Origin: Sulfurimonas sp. | GTDB lineage: Bacteria; Campylobacterota; Campylobacteria; Campylobacterales; Sulfurimonadaceae | DNA: 7,387 nt | Assembly (NCBI GenBank): GCA_021161305.1 | Contig: JAGHAW010000144.1 | Coordinates: 1-7,387, forward strand | Reading direction: 5' to 3' | Shown: in pieces, positions 6,287 to 7,387 of the stretch | Position numbering within the stretch: position 1 is the first letter of the stretch | Layout of the letters: each line of letters begins with the position of its first letter | The notes under the pieces: generated by a model | The model's database searches: none | The model's input: only the letters and a program-made list of their open reading frames with translations | What the model was told of the DNA's origin: nothing | Program-made: the position numbers and the translations under genes

Positions 6287-7180
6287 CTATATCTCTTCAT
6301 TGGTAAAAATATTTTTATGAGTTTTAGTTGTAATAACTTTGAGTTTATAAGGGTTAGAATAAACCTCAATCTCTCCTCTATCTCCTACTAACTTTTCTAG
6401 CTTTGTTAAATTTACAGCTCTCTGCTCACTATCAAACTCTACATAATCGCTCAAATCAGGCAAATAAGTATCTTTCTCTTTACACTCAACAAAGAGTGTA
6501 AACTCATTTTCGCAACCAAACTTTGAGTTTGTACTGTAAGCTGTAGCAGAAGTTAATGCTACTTTTTTAAATGAGTCATAGTCCTCTTTCGTATATCCCT
6601 TAAACTCACTACCTAAAATCTCTTTGTACTCGTCATAATTACTTGGATTAATAGAGAATCCATAAAAATAATGTGCTTCATCTACAGTTATTTTTGTTCC
6701 AAGAGTTGACTGTTTTGCATCCTCTTTTGTTGAATCTGCAAAAGGAGAGAGTATATCTTGTATTTCAATATTAGTATCATCAAACTTATTAAAACCTTGT
6801 CCAAATTGAACAGCCCCTGTAATAGAGATATTTTGCCCCTCTTCTGCAAAAGTTGCTCCAAAATTTTTAACATCTGTACACTTAAATAAGTTAGCCATAA
6901 CCTCTTTTGTAGTTGTATTCTTTTTATCAATCTCTCCAAAGATGGAAGCATATCTCTCTCCTAACTGATTTGGAACAATTCCACCTTTATTTTCTTTCCA
7001 ACTTTTAATAAAAAGTATATTTTTACCCTCTGACTCCCACATCTTTTTCATAGGATACTTTAAAGCTTTATCGCTTCCAAAAATATCGCCATTACTTGTT
7101 GATTTTGGTCTACCTGTAAAATCTGCATTCCAATTTGCCATTTTTGCTTTTATGCCTATTATCCCGTATACTCTATTCAT
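6287..7180 (-). CDS. cas7: Cascade backbone subunit Cas7 (Csh2-like, type I-B)
   Basis: Cas7 is the repeated subunit that coats the spacer part of the crRNA. The protein opens MNRVYGIIGIKAKMANWNAD, as expected for Csh2-type Cas7, followed by the TGRPKS segment. The family block CTDVKNFGATFAEEGQ...ITGAVQFGQGFNKF spans 101-133, and TSATAYSTNSKFGCENE (210-226) matches the C-terminal conserved region. The start is set at the ATG at 7178-7180 (297 residues): it has AAGGAG 7 nt upstream and gives a standard N-terminus. A longer frame from a TTG at 7199-7201 would add seven residues (MKKRRSK) and include the ribosome site itself, so it is rejected. The stop is two bases before cas5; the start is one base after the upstream gene's stop. 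Confidence 0.95.
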   Translation of the reverse strand: MNRVYGIIGIKAKMANWNADFTGRPKSTSNGDIFGSDKALKYPMKKMWESEGKNILFIKSWKENKGGIVPNQLGERYASIFGEIDKKNTTTKEVMANLFKCTDVKNFGATFAEEGQNISITGAVQFGQGFNKFDDTNIEIQDILSPFADSTKEDAKQSTLGTKITVDEAHYFYGFSINPSNYDEYKEILGSEFKGYTKEDYDSFKKVALTSATAYSTNSKFGCENEFTLFVECKEKDTYLPDLSDYVEFDSEQRAVNLTKLEKLVGDRGEIEVYSNPYKLKVITTKTHKNIFTNEEI

Positions 7181-7181
7181 C

Positions 7182-7387
7182 TTACTTCTCCTTTTTTTCA
7201 AAAAATATATTATCTGCTAAATAACCAACCAAAAAATCATCCATATTATCTGACATTCTCTCTTTTTCTCCATACGCTTGTATAAGTGCCATAGCACTGT
7301 TAAATCGTTTATTACTGAAGAATAGAGCATGTTTATATTGGAAAAAACTAAACTGTAATTCTTTTTTTAACTTTTGAGTGTTATTAC
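7182..7387 (-). CDS. cas8b: C-terminal end of a probable cas8b (partial, cut by the window edge)
   Basis: An open frame enters from the right edge and stops at TAA (7182-7184), one base before the cas7 ATG. The visible 67 residues include KLKKELQFSFFQYKHALFFS, then SAMALIQAYGEKERMSDNMD, and end DDFLVGYLADNIFFEKKEK. The frame has no stop across its visible length. Position directly upstream of cas7 is where type I-B loci carry cas8b, the large Cascade subunit that recognises the PAM. The helical tail ending in a GYLA-type segment fits Cas8b C-termini in general character, but 67 residues are too few for a firm family call. In known type I-B systems the small subunit Cas11b is made from an internal start in cas8b; that start cannot be judged here. 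The name rests mainly on context. Confidence 0.65.
   Translation of the reverse strand, partial: NNTQKLKKELQFSFFQYKHALFFSNKRFNSAMALIQAYGEKERMSDNMDDFLVGYLADNIFFEKKEK
7188..7193 (-). promoter_or_regulatory. Ribosome binding site that fixes the cas7 start
   Basis: AAGGAG on the minus strand, 7 nt before the ATG at 7178-7180. It lies inside the last codons of the upstream gene and decides in favour of this ATG over the in-frame TTG 21 bases further upstream. Confidence 0.8.

Noticed and set aside
6688..6951. Second minus-strand frame inside cas7
   Set aside because: It overlaps conserved Cas7 motifs in another frame; its leucine- and lysine-rich product comes from AT-rich codons.

Overview
The window holds most of a type I-B CRISPR-Cas locus from a low-GC bacterium. 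All genes lie on the minus strand, so the locus reads from the right edge to the left. The AT-rich composition, the protein character and the gene order fit Campylobacterota (Arcobacter, Sulfurimonas or Sulfurovum relatives). This taxonomic guess is inference; no rRNA or other marker is present.

In the direction of transcription: the C-terminal tail of a probable cas8b (7387-7182, cut by the window edge), cas7 (7180-6287), cas5 (6284-5496) and the HD-helicase cas3 (5489-3087) form the interference block, with gaps of 1 to 6 bases. An 80-bp gap with an AT-rich inverted repeat follows. Next come a full-length dinD homologue (3006-2158), cas4 (2151-1651), cas1 (1640-636) and cas2 (614-330), again tightly spaced. 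A leader of about 170 bp with two TATAAT-type boxes precedes a CRISPR array (156-1) that runs off the left edge. Three repeat copies (one cut) and two spacers are visible.

Working together: Cas8b, Cas7 and Cas5 build the crRNA-guided Cascade complex, Cas3 degrades the bound target, and Cas4-Cas1-Cas2 select, trim and insert new spacers at the leader end of the array. cas6, which should process the crRNA, is not visible and probably lies upstream of cas8b.

Two things stand out. A dinD homologue, from a family known in E. coli for inhibiting RecA filaments, sits inside the cas operon and is closely coupled to cas4. The two visible spacers share 17 of 20 bases at one end, around a TGACA-N5-TGTCA inverted repeat, while their other ends are unrelated.
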